In this document: in pieces, positions 15,338-21,986 of the stretch | Layout of the letters: each line of letters begins with the position of its first letter | How positions within the stretch are numbered: position 1 is the first letter of the stretch | Assembly (NCBI GenBank): GCA_050742535.1 | Contig: JBOGIQ010000062.1 | Coordinates: forward strand, 1 to 21,986 | Length of the DNA: 21,986 nt | Reading direction: 5' to 3' | Origin: Gp6-AA40 sp050742535 | GTDB lineage: Bacteria > Acidobacteriota > Vicinamibacteria > Vicinamibacterales > UBA2999 | Notes under the pieces: generated by a model | What the model was told of the DNA's origin: nothing | What the model saw: only the letters and a program-made list of their open reading frames with translations | The model's database searches: none | Program-made: the position numbers and the translations under genes

Positions 15338-17005
15338 ATGAACACCAGCCGCCGTTGTGTGGCAATCGTGGCGATGGGAACCGCGCTCGCGTGCGTGACC
15401 GCAACGATGCAGGTCAGGCCGCAATTCGACCTCGCGGATGTCCGCGCCAGCGCTGTGAATCGCAGTGCCGCCGCACCGACGATGCAAGGGAACGTCGTGC
15501 GCGACGGCGTCTACAGGATTCAGAACGCGACCATGGTGGATCTGATCAGGACCGCCTACGGCATCGATGCCGAGAACGTACTGGGCGGACCGAGTTGGCT
15601 CGAATGGGACCGGTTTGACATCCAGGCCAGGATGCCGCCGTCCACATTGGCGGACGCAACCAGGCCGATGCTTCAGGCGTTGCTGGCGGACCGATTCGCC
15701 CTCGTGCTCCATCAGCAGTCGCGGCCGATGCCGGGGTTGGCGTTGCGGGTTCCCAAGGCCGGGGCGCACAAACTGAAACGGGCGGACGGCTCGGGCCGGA
15801 GTGGATGCACCGGGACAGCGCTCTATAGCGATGTTGAGATCGGCGCGCGGCGGCAGGCGGCAATTCAAGCCGGCGAGAACCCCGTCATTCTCCAGGCGTA
15901 CGTCCACGCGTGCCGCAGCATGACGATGACGGCGTTTGTCGAAGGCATACGCGGCATGGTGGCAGCGCAGCAGTACTTCGATAACGGCGTTCTCGTCGAT
16001 CAGACCGGGCTCAGCGGCGAGTGGGATTTCGATCTCAGCTACAGCCAGAAGCCACCCTCCGCCGGCGCGGTGTCGGGCGCCGGCGGCGAGCCGATCACGA
16101 TCTTCGACGCGATCGACAAACAGCTCGGGCTGAAACTGGAGCCGACAACGATCCCAAGACCCGTGCTCGTCGTCGACCGCGTGAACCGCACGCCAACCGG
16201 CAACCCACCGGGAGTCTCGTCGTTGCTGCCGCCGCCTCCGCCACCGGCGTTTGACGTGGCGAGTCTCAGGCTGAGCGACCCGAACGCCCCCGACGTACGA
16301 AGCAACGGGCCTCTGCCGGGCGGCAGGTTCGAAGTGCGCAACTTTCCCCTGAGATTTCTGATCACGCTTGGTTGGCCCGGGTCAGAGTTGGCGGACGCTC
16401 CTGAGTGGCTGGACTCCGTTCGTGTCGATCTCGCTGCGAAGTTGCCTTCCACGGAGGCGACCCGCGAAATCGCAGGAGTCATGGACATCAATGCGTTTCA
16501 ACCGGCGCTCAGAACGCTCCTGATCGAACGCTTCAAGGTGTCGATCCGCACGGAGCAGCGACCTCGCTCGGGATATGCCCTGATGGCGGCAAAGCCGAGA
16601 CTGCAGAAAGCAGATCCCGCGACGCGCACGAAATGTGTCGAGGGCCCCGGAGCGGACGGAAAGGACCCACGGGCGTCGAATGCGCTCCTGTCACGGCTCG
16701 TCACCTGTCGAAATATGACGATGCAGCAGTTTGCGGAGGAGCTGCCACGTCTCTCCAGGGGATCCATTGCCGGTCAGGTGCTGGATGCCACAGGGGTCAC
16801 GGGCGCGTATGACTTCACACTGAGCTTCAGCGGCCCCTCTCCATCTCCGGCCGCGCTGGCTGCTGCCGGGCAACTGGACCCAGGCGGCGCTGTCACGCTC
16901 TTTGCCGCGCTCGAGAGACAGGTGGGACTGAAATTGGAGAAGCGCGACATTCCCGTGCGGGTCAACGTCCTCGAACACATTGAACAAAAGCCTTCGGACA
17001 ACTGA
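15338..17005 (+). CDS. Secreted protein with two tandem TIGR03435 domains
   Basis: A 555-residue protein with an N-terminal signal peptide (about 1-25, RRCVAIVAMGTALACVTATM). Domain 1 (about 28-285) runs from FDLADVRAS through MLQALLADRFALVLHQQSR, VLVDQTGLSGEWDFDLSY and IFDAIDKQLGLKLEPTTIP to VLVVDRVNRTP. A Pro-rich linker (PPPPPP near residue 300) joins domain 2 (about 305-555): FDVASLRLSD, LRTLLIERFKVSIRTEQR, VLDATGVTGAYDFTLSF, and LFAALERQVGLKLEKRDIPVRVNVLEHIEQKPSDN. Each half equals one complete family unit, so this looks like a gene fusion after tandem duplication. TIGR03435 function is unknown; members are exported and abundant in soil Acidobacteria. The ATG is preceded by CGGGAGAAG, almost the same leader as the upstream pseudogene. 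Confidence 0.87.
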   Translation: MNTSRRCVAIVAMGTALACVTATMQVRPQFDLADVRASAVNRSAAAPTMQGNVVRDGVYRIQNATMVDLIRTAYGIDAENVLGGPSWLEWDRFDIQARMPPSTLADATRPMLQALLADRFALVLHQQSRPMPGLALRVPKAGAHKLKRADGSGRSGCTGTALYSDVEIGARRQAAIQAGENPVILQAYVHACRSMTMTAFVEGIRGMVAAQQYFDNGVLVDQTGLSGEWDFDLSYSQKPPSAGAVSGAGGEPITIFDAIDKQLGLKLEPTTIPRPVLVVDRVNRTPTGNPPGVSSLLPPPPPPAFDVASLRLSDPNAPDVRSNGPLPGGRFEVRNFPLRFLITLGWPGSELADAPEWLDSVRVDLAAKLPSTEATREIAGVMDINAFQPALRTLLIERFKVSIRTEQRPRSGYALMAAKPRLQKADPATRTKCVEGPGADGKDPRASNALLSRLVTCRNMTMQQFAEELPRLSRGSIAGQVLDATGVTGAYDFTLSFSGPSPSPAALAAAGQLDPGGAVTLFAALERQVGLKLEKRDIPVRVNVLEHIEQKPSDN

Positions 17006-17008
17006 CGG

Positions 17009-17042
17009 TGCTGGTCCTCGGTCGACGGTTTTTGGCCCAGCA
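17009..17042 (+). terminator. Weak hairpin after the double TIGR03435 gene
   Basis: TGCTGGTCC (17009-17017) and GGCCCAGCA (17034-17042) pair except for one mismatch, with a 16-base loop. The hairpin starts 4 bp after the stop codon. No T tract follows, so intrinsic termination is doubtful; it could instead protect the mRNA 3' end. Confidence 0.25.
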
Positions 17043-17254
17043 GTAACAAACGAGATACGCCGGCGTCTTCTTGATGGGCGCGGCCTGGATTTGAAACGAG
17101 CAGTACGCGCGCGTGTCGAAAGCGGACAACCCGGTTCCGCGATCGGACGCCTGGAACAGCGAGCGTCGTGCGACGCCTGCCAACCATTGAGCTCATCCCG
17201 GCGTCCAATGTGAGGAAAGTCACACCCATGACCAGCCGAAACTTTAGAAACATC

Positions 17255-17280
17255 GGAACATGTTTGCCCGCTCAGGCGTC
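17255..17280 (+). promoter_or_regulatory. ECF-type promoter candidate upstream of the TolB-like gene
   Basis: GGAAC (17255-17259), a 17-bp spacer and CGTC (17277-17280) match the widespread ECF layout GGAAC-N16/17-CGTY. The predicted start near 17288 gives a leader of about 70 bases. The block differs from the CCGTAA/CGTYTA pair at 7221 and 9754, so if real it would answer to another sigma factor. A short motif like this can occur by chance. Confidence 0.35.
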
Positions 17281-17356
17281 GAAGGAGCGTGACGTTCGGA
17301 TGTCGAGATAGCCGCGAAAGGTTCGAGGGAAATGCCAACGAGGCCGGAGACCCTTA

Positions 17357-18169
17357 ATGCGCGACAACCGGCGCGGGAGCCTTCACGTGCCCTCTGCGAT
17401 CGAGGTCAGGCGGGCGCTTGGTCGCGTCACCAGCAGCGATATCTTCCGCGCGTCTGACCGCCTCAACCGCTTCCTGGCCTTCGTCGTCGAGACACGGCTT
17501 GCTGAGAAGGAGTGCCCCAAGGAAGCCGAAATCGCGCGGACGGTGTACGGGCGCCTGGATGCGTACGACTCTCGCCTCGATCCCATCGTTCGTGTTGAAG
17601 CCCACCGCCTCCGCTTAAAGCTCCACGAATACTACGCGACGACGGGCGCGGACGACCCGATCGAGATTCACATCCCAAAAGGGGGGTACCGGCCAGACTT
17701 TCGGAGGAGGCGCCACGGCGATGACTCTCGACCTGCCAGCGACGGTGCCGCGACGCGGCTGCTGGTTCTGCCGCTCGTGGTCGACAGTGCGCCCGACCGC
17801 GCCTTCGCAGACGGTCTGACGGACGAATTGATCAGTGCGCTGGCACGTCTCCCTGGTCTGCGCGTCATTGGTCGCACCTCGGCATTTCAGCTGTCGGAGC
17901 CGACCGCCGATCTGCGGCGACGGATCCGGCAGCTCGGTGCGAGCCTCGTCCTTGAAGGAAGCCTGCGGCGGAACAGCGACCGTGTGCGCGTGAACGTCCA
18001 GCTCGTGGATGAATCGGATGGCGCCTCGGTCTGGAGTGACGTCTTCGATCGTGCACCGAAGGATGTACTCGATCTGCAGGAAGAACTCGGCCTGGCCATC
18101 GCCGCGGCGGTGCGGGACGCGCTCGAAGCCCGGCGCGATCCGCCGTCGACCTCATCGACGCATAGCTAA
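17357..18169 (+). CDS. TolB-like domain protein with Acidobacteria-type N-terminal regulatory domain
   Basis: A 270-residue cytoplasmic protein without signal peptide; GGAG lies 8 bp before the ATG. Residues 13-115 form a conserved module (RRALGRVTSSDIFRASDRLNRFLAFVVE.., DPIVRVEAHRLRLKLHEYYA, IHIPKGGYRPDF). It is often found at the N-terminus of Acidobacterial regulator-like proteins. Residues 133-258 resemble the TolB N-terminal/FlgO-like alpha-beta domain (LLVLPLVVDSAPDRAFADGLTDELISALARLPGLRVIGRTSAFQL, LGASLVLEGSLRRNSDRVRVNVQLVDESDGASVWSDVFDR). Relatives usually continue with TPR repeats; here the protein ends right after the TolB-like part (LGLAIAAAVRDALEARR), so it is short for the group. 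It lies 132 bp before a TonB-dependent receptor. A regulatory or sensing role is inferred; no DNA-binding motif can be confirmed by eye. Confidence 0.75.
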   Translation: MRDNRRGSLHVPSAIEVRRALGRVTSSDIFRASDRLNRFLAFVVETRLAEKECPKEAEIARTVYGRLDAYDSRLDPIVRVEAHRLRLKLHEYYATTGADDPIEIHIPKGGYRPDFRRRRHGDDSRPASDGAATRLLVLPLVVDSAPDRAFADGLTDELISALARLPGLRVIGRTSAFQLSEPTADLRRRIRQLGASLVLEGSLRRNSDRVRVNVQLVDESDGASVWSDVFDRAPKDVLDLQEELGLAIAAAVRDALEARRDPPSTSSTHS

Positions 18170-18228
18170 CGGTTACAAACCGTTACTTACTTTCCTCGCG
18201 ACAGCGGTTCCATCTAGTGTCTCAACCG
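18167..18228. promoter_or_regulatory. Cluster of four CGGTT/AACCG half-sites before the TonB-dependent receptor gene
   Basis: TAACGGTTACAAACCGTTA (18167-18185) is a perfect dyad with 8-bp arms and a 3-base centre, overlapping the TAA stop of the TolB-like gene. A second inverted pair follows, CGGTT (18205-18209) and AACCG (18224-18228), separated by 14 bases. Both pairs lie within 140 bp of the receptor ATG and could form an operator for a dimeric regulator. The first dyad could also act as an RNA hairpin, since TTACTTTCCT follows, but that is a poor T tract. Confidence 0.45.
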
Positions 18229-18301
18229 TCAGGGCGCGAGTCGTGTGGGAACAGCGGGGAAGTAAAGCTCAACGAACAGCAGTTAAGGAGTTCCTCTCCA
18301 T

Positions 18302-21300
18302 ATGCGTGAAACGCGAACAGTATTGTTGGGCGCAGTCTGTCTCTGGCTGCTTCCGTCGATCGCCGTTGCTCAAGCAACCCTGACGGGTACCGTCCGCGAT
18401 TCATCCGGCGCGGTCCTGCCCGGGGTCACCGTCGAAGCGTCGGCCCCGGCGCTTCCCACCCGCAGTGTCGTCAGTGACGGCAATGGTGTGTACCGCATCA
18501 TCGAGCTCAGTCCTGGCACATACACCCTGAGCGCCGCCCTGCAGGGCTTCAACTCATTTCGTCGCGAGGGCGTGCAGGTCGCCGGCGCGCAGGTCGTCAC
18601 GATCCCGATCGATCTGCGTGTGGGCGCACTGCAGGAAACCATCACGGTCACCGGTGAAACGCCGGTCGTCGACGTGCAGAGTGTCAGGCGTGAGACAACG
18701 CTCGACTCGGAGGTCATTCAGACCGTACCCGGAACCCGAACGGTCGGCAACCTGCTCAACGCCACGCCCGGATTGACCGTTGACAACAACGGCGTGAACG
18801 CGACGCCGACGATGACGTTCTTCAGCGCGCGCGGCGGGCAGACGAACGAAGGCCGCATGTCGGTCAACGGGCTGACCGTGGCCGCAGCGTTCAACGGCGG
18901 CGGTGTGTCGTCGTACATCCTCGACACCGTGAACGCCGATGAGACGTCGGTGACCGTATCCGGTGGCATGGGCGAATCGGATACTGGCGGTCCGGTGATG
19001 AACATCGTCCCGCGCAGCGGCGGCAACAGCTTCCGCGGCCAAGGGTTCTACAGCAACGCCGGTGACTGGTCGCGCGGCGACAACCTCAACGATGAGCTCC
19101 GCGCTGTGGGAATCGACCAGACGCCGGGGATCATCAAGGCGTATGACTCGAGCATCACCTACAGCGGTCCGATCGTGCGCGATCGGCTCTGGTTCCTCGG
19201 CAGCTATCGCAAGCTGAACACGCAGACGGCCGTCCAAGGGATCGTCGCCAACGCGAACGCGGGCAACCTCACGAGGTGGGATTGGGTGAGGGACGATAGT
19301 CTCCCGGCGCGACAGACGCAGGGCCGCGCGATGTATCAGGTCCGCGCCGCGGCGCAGGTAACGCCGAAGAACCGCATCAGCTTCTCCCATGAGTACCAGA
19401 CGCGCTGCGAGGGCGCGCCGCTGCAGAGGGCGACCACCGCGGGCTGCCATACGCGAGGGGCGAACTGGATCGCGTCCGCAGGCACAACCACGTCTCCCGA
19501 AGCCGCGACGTCGTATATCGACTTCCCGTACTACCTGACACAGGCGCTGTGGACGAACCCGATCACGAACAGGATCCTGCTCGAGGCCGGATACAGCCGG
19601 CTGTCGTACGACCACGCGGGAGGCCCGGGCCAGCTGCCGCCGGATGGCATCTTCGACATCGGGGTGCTGGAGGAGTCGGACGACATCAACCCGGCGACTG
19701 GACAGCCGTACGCACCGCGCGCCGACTACAACTATCGCGCGCTCTCGCAGTACGCGGACAACTGGAGCAACCCGAACCACTGGCGGGCGTCCGCGTCGTA
19801 TGTGACCGGCTCGCACAACATGAAGCTCGGTTATCAGGGGTCGTTCCTGGTCAACAGAACGAACCGGGTGCGGAACGCGAGCCTGCTGAATTATCGGTTC
19901 GAGGAGGGCATCCCGAACCGATTCACGATGGCGATCCCCGAATGGAAGACCGCCGATCGGACGTCGGTCGCGGCGCTGTTCGTTCAGGACACGTGGACGC
20001 GAGGCCGACTGACGCTGCAGGGCGCGCTCCGCTACGACCGCGCCTGGAGCTATAGCCCGGGGGGCGATGAGAATGGAGCCCCCGGCACATCGGCGCTCAA
20101 CCTGGCCCCGATTACGTTCGAGCGAACCGCGAGCGTGGATGCCTTCAACGACATCACGCCGCGTTTCGGCGCCGCCTACGACGTGTTCGGGAACGGCAGA
20201 ACGGCCATCAAGTTCAACATGGGCCACTATCTCGACGCGGCCACGAATGACAGTGCGTACACCCGCAACAACCCGGCGAACCGCACTGTCAGCACGGTAA
20301 ACCGCAGCTGGACCGACGTTGACAACGACAAAGTCGTCGACTGCGATCTGCTCAACTTCAACGCTCAGGGGCCGACGCAGACCGGGGCGAACCGGACAAT
20401 CGATACGTGTGCCGCGCTGACGAGCAACGACCTCAACTTCGGCGGGCTCTCCGGCACCTCTACGCAGGTCAATCCGGATACGCTGCACGGCTGGGGCGTC
20501 CGTGAGAACGACTGGCAGTGGGGCCTGACGGTGCAGCAGGAACTGCTGCCGCGCATGTCCATCGAGGTGGGTTATGCGCGCCGCTGGTTCAGAGGCGTGA
20601 CGGTCACCGACAACCAGGCCCGTACGCCTGACGAGTACAACTCCTACACAATCACGGCGCCGAGCGACCCGCGGCTGCCCGGCGGCGGCGGCTATCCGGT
20701 CACGGTCTACGTCCCGACTGCGGCGGCCGCGAGGGAGACCGCGCGGAACTACATCACCTTCCAGACCGACTTCGGTCCGGAGGAGACGAACTATTGGCAC
20801 GGTGTGGACGTCACCCTGAACGCCCGTACCCGATGGGGACTGACGTTCTCGGGCGGCACCAGCACCGGCCGCTCGGCGCAGGACGAGTGCGCGACGGCGG
20901 GCGTGATCGACAGCCCAGACACGCGCAATTGCCGGGACGTCGATCCGTTCCAGACGACGTTCCGCGGCCTTGCGTCCTACACGATCCCGAAGATCGACGT
21001 GCTGGTCAGCGGCACTATCCGCTCGCAGCCCCATGTGGCGCTGGCGGCCAACCTTAACCTGCCGAATACGACGTCGTCGCCGGCGTGCGCGCCCAATCCA
21101 TCCCAGTGCCTTACGGTGCTTAGTCTGCTTGGCCGTCTCCCGACCGGCACGGTCTCCAACGGCACGACGACGATTGCGCTGCTCGACAACGATCACCGGC
21201 TCTACAGCGGCGAGCGCCGGACCCAGGTCGACATGCGCTTTGCCAAGATCCTCCGCTTCGGACAGACACGGACGGACATTGGCGTGGACGTGGGCAACCT

Positions 21301-21442
21301 GCTCAACACCAACTACGCGACGGGTTGGGAGGATACCTACCAGTACAGCATCGGCAATACGGCTCAGGGCGGGACCTGGAACAATCCGGAGTCCGTCTAC
21401 ACGCCGCGGTTCGTTCGGTTGAACTTCACCGTGAACTTCTGA
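18302..21442 (+). CDS. TonB-dependent receptor with N-terminal carboxypeptidase-regulatory domain
   Basis: A 1046-residue outer-membrane receptor. The signal peptide is residues 1-23 (VLLGAVCLWLLPSIAVAQA). Residues 26-105 form a carboxypeptidase-regulatory-like domain (LTGTVRDSSGAVLPGVTVEA, then GVYRIIELSPGTYTLSAALQGF). A plug domain follows at about 112-245 (LQETITVTGETPVVDVQS, IQTVPGTRTVGNLLNATPGL, MSVNGL, then MNIVPRSGGNSFRGQ). The rest is a beta-barrel ending in PRFVRLNFTVNF with terminal Phe. This is the common large-substrate type of Acidobacteria and Bacteroidota, driven by TonB; the ligand is unknown. AAGGAG (18285-18290) lies 11 bp before the ATG. Strong hairpins follow the stop. The dyad cluster upstream and the TolB-like gene before it suggest dedicated regulation. 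Unlike the receptor at 9831 its plug is fully recognisable. Confidence 0.92.
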   Translation: MRETRTVLLGAVCLWLLPSIAVAQATLTGTVRDSSGAVLPGVTVEASAPALPTRSVVSDGNGVYRIIELSPGTYTLSAALQGFNSFRREGVQVAGAQVVTIPIDLRVGALQETITVTGETPVVDVQSVRRETTLDSEVIQTVPGTRTVGNLLNATPGLTVDNNGVNATPTMTFFSARGGQTNEGRMSVNGLTVAAAFNGGGVSSYILDTVNADETSVTVSGGMGESDTGGPVMNIVPRSGGNSFRGQGFYSNAGDWSRGDNLNDELRAVGIDQTPGIIKAYDSSITYSGPIVRDRLWFLGSYRKLNTQTAVQGIVANANAGNLTRWDWVRDDSLPARQTQGRAMYQVRAAAQVTPKNRISFSHEYQTRCEGAPLQRATTAGCHTRGANWIASAGTTTSPEAATSYIDFPYYLTQALWTNPITNRILLEAGYSRLSYDHAGGPGQLPPDGIFDIGVLEESDDINPATGQPYAPRADYNYRALSQYADNWSNPNHWRASASYVTGSHNMKLGYQGSFLVNRTNRVRNASLLNYRFEEGIPNRFTMAIPEWKTADRTSVAALFVQDTWTRGRLTLQGALRYDRAWSYSPGGDENGAPGTSALNLAPITFERTASVDAFNDITPRFGAAYDVFGNGRTAIKFNMGHYLDAATNDSAYTRNNPANRTVSTVNRSWTDVDNDKVVDCDLLNFNAQGPTQTGANRTIDTCAALTSNDLNFGGLSGTSTQVNPDTLHGWGVRENDWQWGLTVQQELLPRMSIEVGYARRWFRGVTVTDNQARTPDEYNSYTITAPSDPRLPGGGGYPVTVYVPTAAAARETARNYITFQTDFGPEETNYWHGVDVTLNARTRWGLTFSGGTSTGRSAQDECATAGVIDSPDTRNCRDVDPFQTTFRGLASYTIPKIDVLVSGTIRSQPHVALAANLNLPNTTSSPACAPNPSQCLTVLSLLGRLPTGTVSNGTTTIALLDNDHRLYSGERRTQVDMRFAKILRFGQTRTDIGVDVGNLLNTNYATGWEDTYQYSIGNTAQGGTWNNPESVYTPRFVRLNFTVNF

Positions 21443-21451
21443 CGATAGCTC

Positions 21452-21478
21452 GGGCCGACCTCAAGGTCGGCCCCTACG
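21452..21478 (-). repeat. REP-like hairpin downstream of the TonB-dependent receptor
   Basis: GGGCCGACC-TCAA-GGTCGGCCC (21452-21473) is a perfect 9-bp stem with a tetraloop, 9 bp after the receptor stop. On the minus strand it reads CGTAG followed by the hairpin, the same layout as the element at 12799-12822. It could also act as a transcription terminator or an mRNA end-stabiliser; no T tract follows. Confidence 0.7.
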
Positions 21479-21489
21479 TCGAAGAGTTG

Positions 21490-21523
21490 GCCGGGTAGAA
21501 GTTCCCACAAGCTTCTGCCCGGC
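21490..21523. repeat. Imperfect 12-bp hairpin
   Basis: GCCGGGTAGAAG (21490-21501) pairs with CTTCTGCCCGGC (21512-21523) with a single G-T wobble and a 10-base loop (21502-21511). It lies in the gene-free stretch between the receptor and the glycosyltransferase remnant and looks like another extragenic palindrome. Confidence 0.6.
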
Positions 21524-21524
21524 T

Positions 21525-21557
21525 GGGCCCGGTCTCGTTAGGCCCGGGACCGGGCCC
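21525..21557. repeat. GC-rich 10-bp hairpin
   Basis: GGGCCCGGTC (21525-21534) pairs perfectly with GACCGGGCCC (21548-21557) across a 13-base loop. It is separated by one base from the previous hairpin. Together with the two before it, it makes three strong stems in about 105 bp. A bidirectional transcription barrier is possible, without a T tract on the + strand. Confidence 0.6.
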
Positions 21558-21606
21558 ATTGTGCCCCCTGATCGTGCCGTGCGAGCGTGCGTGACGTGGC
21601 AGGTAG

Positions 21607-21986
21607 TTGCACCGTGACGCAGAGTCCCCGGCGCTCGGCCGTGCTCACTTCCGCGGTCCGGGCGGGTGGGAACCTCGTGACCTGCCGCGCAACGTCCGAT
21701 TCCTCGGCCACCTCGACGGCGACGAGAAACGCGACCGGCTGTCATCGGCGTGGGCGCTCGTCAACACCTCGATCCACGAATCCCTGCCGACGAGCTTTCT
21801 CGAATCGCTTGCGTGCGAGACGCCCATCGTCAGCTGCACGAACGAGGATGACGTGGCGAGGCGATTTGGGGTTTTTACCGGCAACGCCGGCGGCGATGGA
21901 GTGGCGCTCCTGCCGGCCTTCGAGGCGGGTCTGCGCGGTTTGCTCGAGTGCGAGGACATCAGGGTCGCGCGCGGCCAGGGGGGCCG
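21607..21986 (+). pseudogene. 5'-truncated GT4-type glycosyltransferase, C-terminal part (runs off window)
   Basis: The frame is open from just after a TAG at 21604-21606 to the window end but has no ATG, and the N-terminal Rossmann half of a glycosyltransferase is absent. The recognisable part starts near 21667: RNVRFLGHLDGDEKRDRLSSAW, then ALVNTSIHESLPTSFLESLACETPIVSC, then NEDDVARRFGVF. The stretch with E..LPTSFLE..AC.TPIVS is the nucleotide-sugar-binding region of GT-B enzymes of the GT1/GT4 group. In a complete protein about 200-250 residues would precede it. Upstream there are hairpin repeats instead, so the gene looks cut at its 5' end. A frameshifted N-terminal half could only lie in the 160 bp between the receptor and this point, which is too short. 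The family assignment is firm, the pseudogene status likely. Confidence 0.75.

Larger units (their letters stand above)
17006..17356. other. 351-bp intergenic region without a recognisable gene
   Basis: No frame in this stretch has a plausible start, ribosome-binding site and family-like protein. Short frames on both strands (for example 16980-17213 on + and 16962-17183 on -) show no recognisable motif and partly overlap the gene before. It contains the weak hairpin at 17009-17042 and an ECF-type promoter candidate at 17255-17280. The right part probably serves as the leader and promoter region of the TolB-like gene. Confidence 0.6.

Noticed and set aside
16962..17213. Short open frames on both strands in the 17.0-17.2 kb gap
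   Set aside because: No ribosome-binding site, no recognisable motif, and partial overlap with the preceding gene.
18248..18252. GGAAC upstream of the TonB-dependent receptor as an ECF -35 element
   Set aside because: No CGT-type -10 element occurs at 16-18 bp downstream.
18554..21196. 880-residue open frame on the minus strand opposite the TonB-dependent receptor
   Set aside because: It is a GC-rich codon shadow: Arg/Val/Asp-rich, no domain, no start signals, and fully opposite a strongly supported gene.
7228..21570. CATTGCGCCCCCTG (7228-7241) and CATTGTGCCCCCTG (21557-21570) as possible insertion-site repeats of the accessory block
   Set aside because: A 13-of-14 match between two places in 22 kb of GC-rich sequence is expected by chance, and neither copy lies at a clean gene junction.
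1..21986. Transposase, integrase, tRNA attachment site or plasmid/phage genes
   Set aside because: None was found on either strand, so a specific mobile element cannot be named for the accessory block.

Overview
The window is GC-rich, densely packed, and almost entirely coded on the + strand. Several families point to an Acidobacteriota genome, most likely of the Vicinamibacteria type: TIGR03435 soil-associated proteins, a VWFA-related Acidobacterial-domain protein, Oar-like receptors with an N-terminal carboxypeptidase-regulatory domain, a TolB-like regulator with an Acidobacteria-type N-domain, and REP-like hairpins. The taxonomic call rests on family content alone; there is no rRNA or other marker.

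Region 1 (1-7130) looks like part of a surface-polysaccharide or exopolysaccharide cluster. It opens with the tail of a membrane protein. Three tandem phytanoyl-CoA-dioxygenase-like (Fe(II)/2-oxoglutarate) paralogues and a secreted protein of unknown function follow, mostly joined by stop-start overlaps. A separate secreted parallel beta-helix protein comes next, preceded by a sigma-54-type promoter and an upstream 17-bp palindrome. The region ends with a non-hydrolysing UDP-GlcNAc 2-epimerase (WecB).

Region 2 (7140-17005) is an accessory envelope-signalling block. An ECF sigma factor overlaps by 4 bp a membrane protein that fuses a FecR domain to a TIGR03435 domain. Then come an Oar-like outer-membrane protein, a translationally coupled VWFA-domain protein, a TIGR03435 pseudogene with an internal deletion, and a protein with two TIGR03435 domains in tandem. 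Two tracts of a 7-bp GGGATCR repeat (11 and 9 units) sit just before the sigma gene and just before the Oar-like gene. Both are followed by a similar promoter-like block (CCGTAA, 17-18 nt, CGTYTA), so the sigma factor may control both itself and the receptor.

Region 3 (17006-21606) holds a 351-bp gap with an ECF-type promoter candidate, a TolB-like regulator, a cluster of four CGGTT/AACCG half-sites, a large TonB-dependent receptor, and three consecutive strong hairpins. At the right edge an open frame encodes the C-terminal part of a GT4-type glycosyltransferase whose 5' part is missing. Polysaccharide genes thus lie on both sides of the 7.1-21.6 kb block, which could mean the block was inserted into a glycan cluster and truncated this gene. 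No tRNA, rRNA, CRISPR array or transposase was seen.
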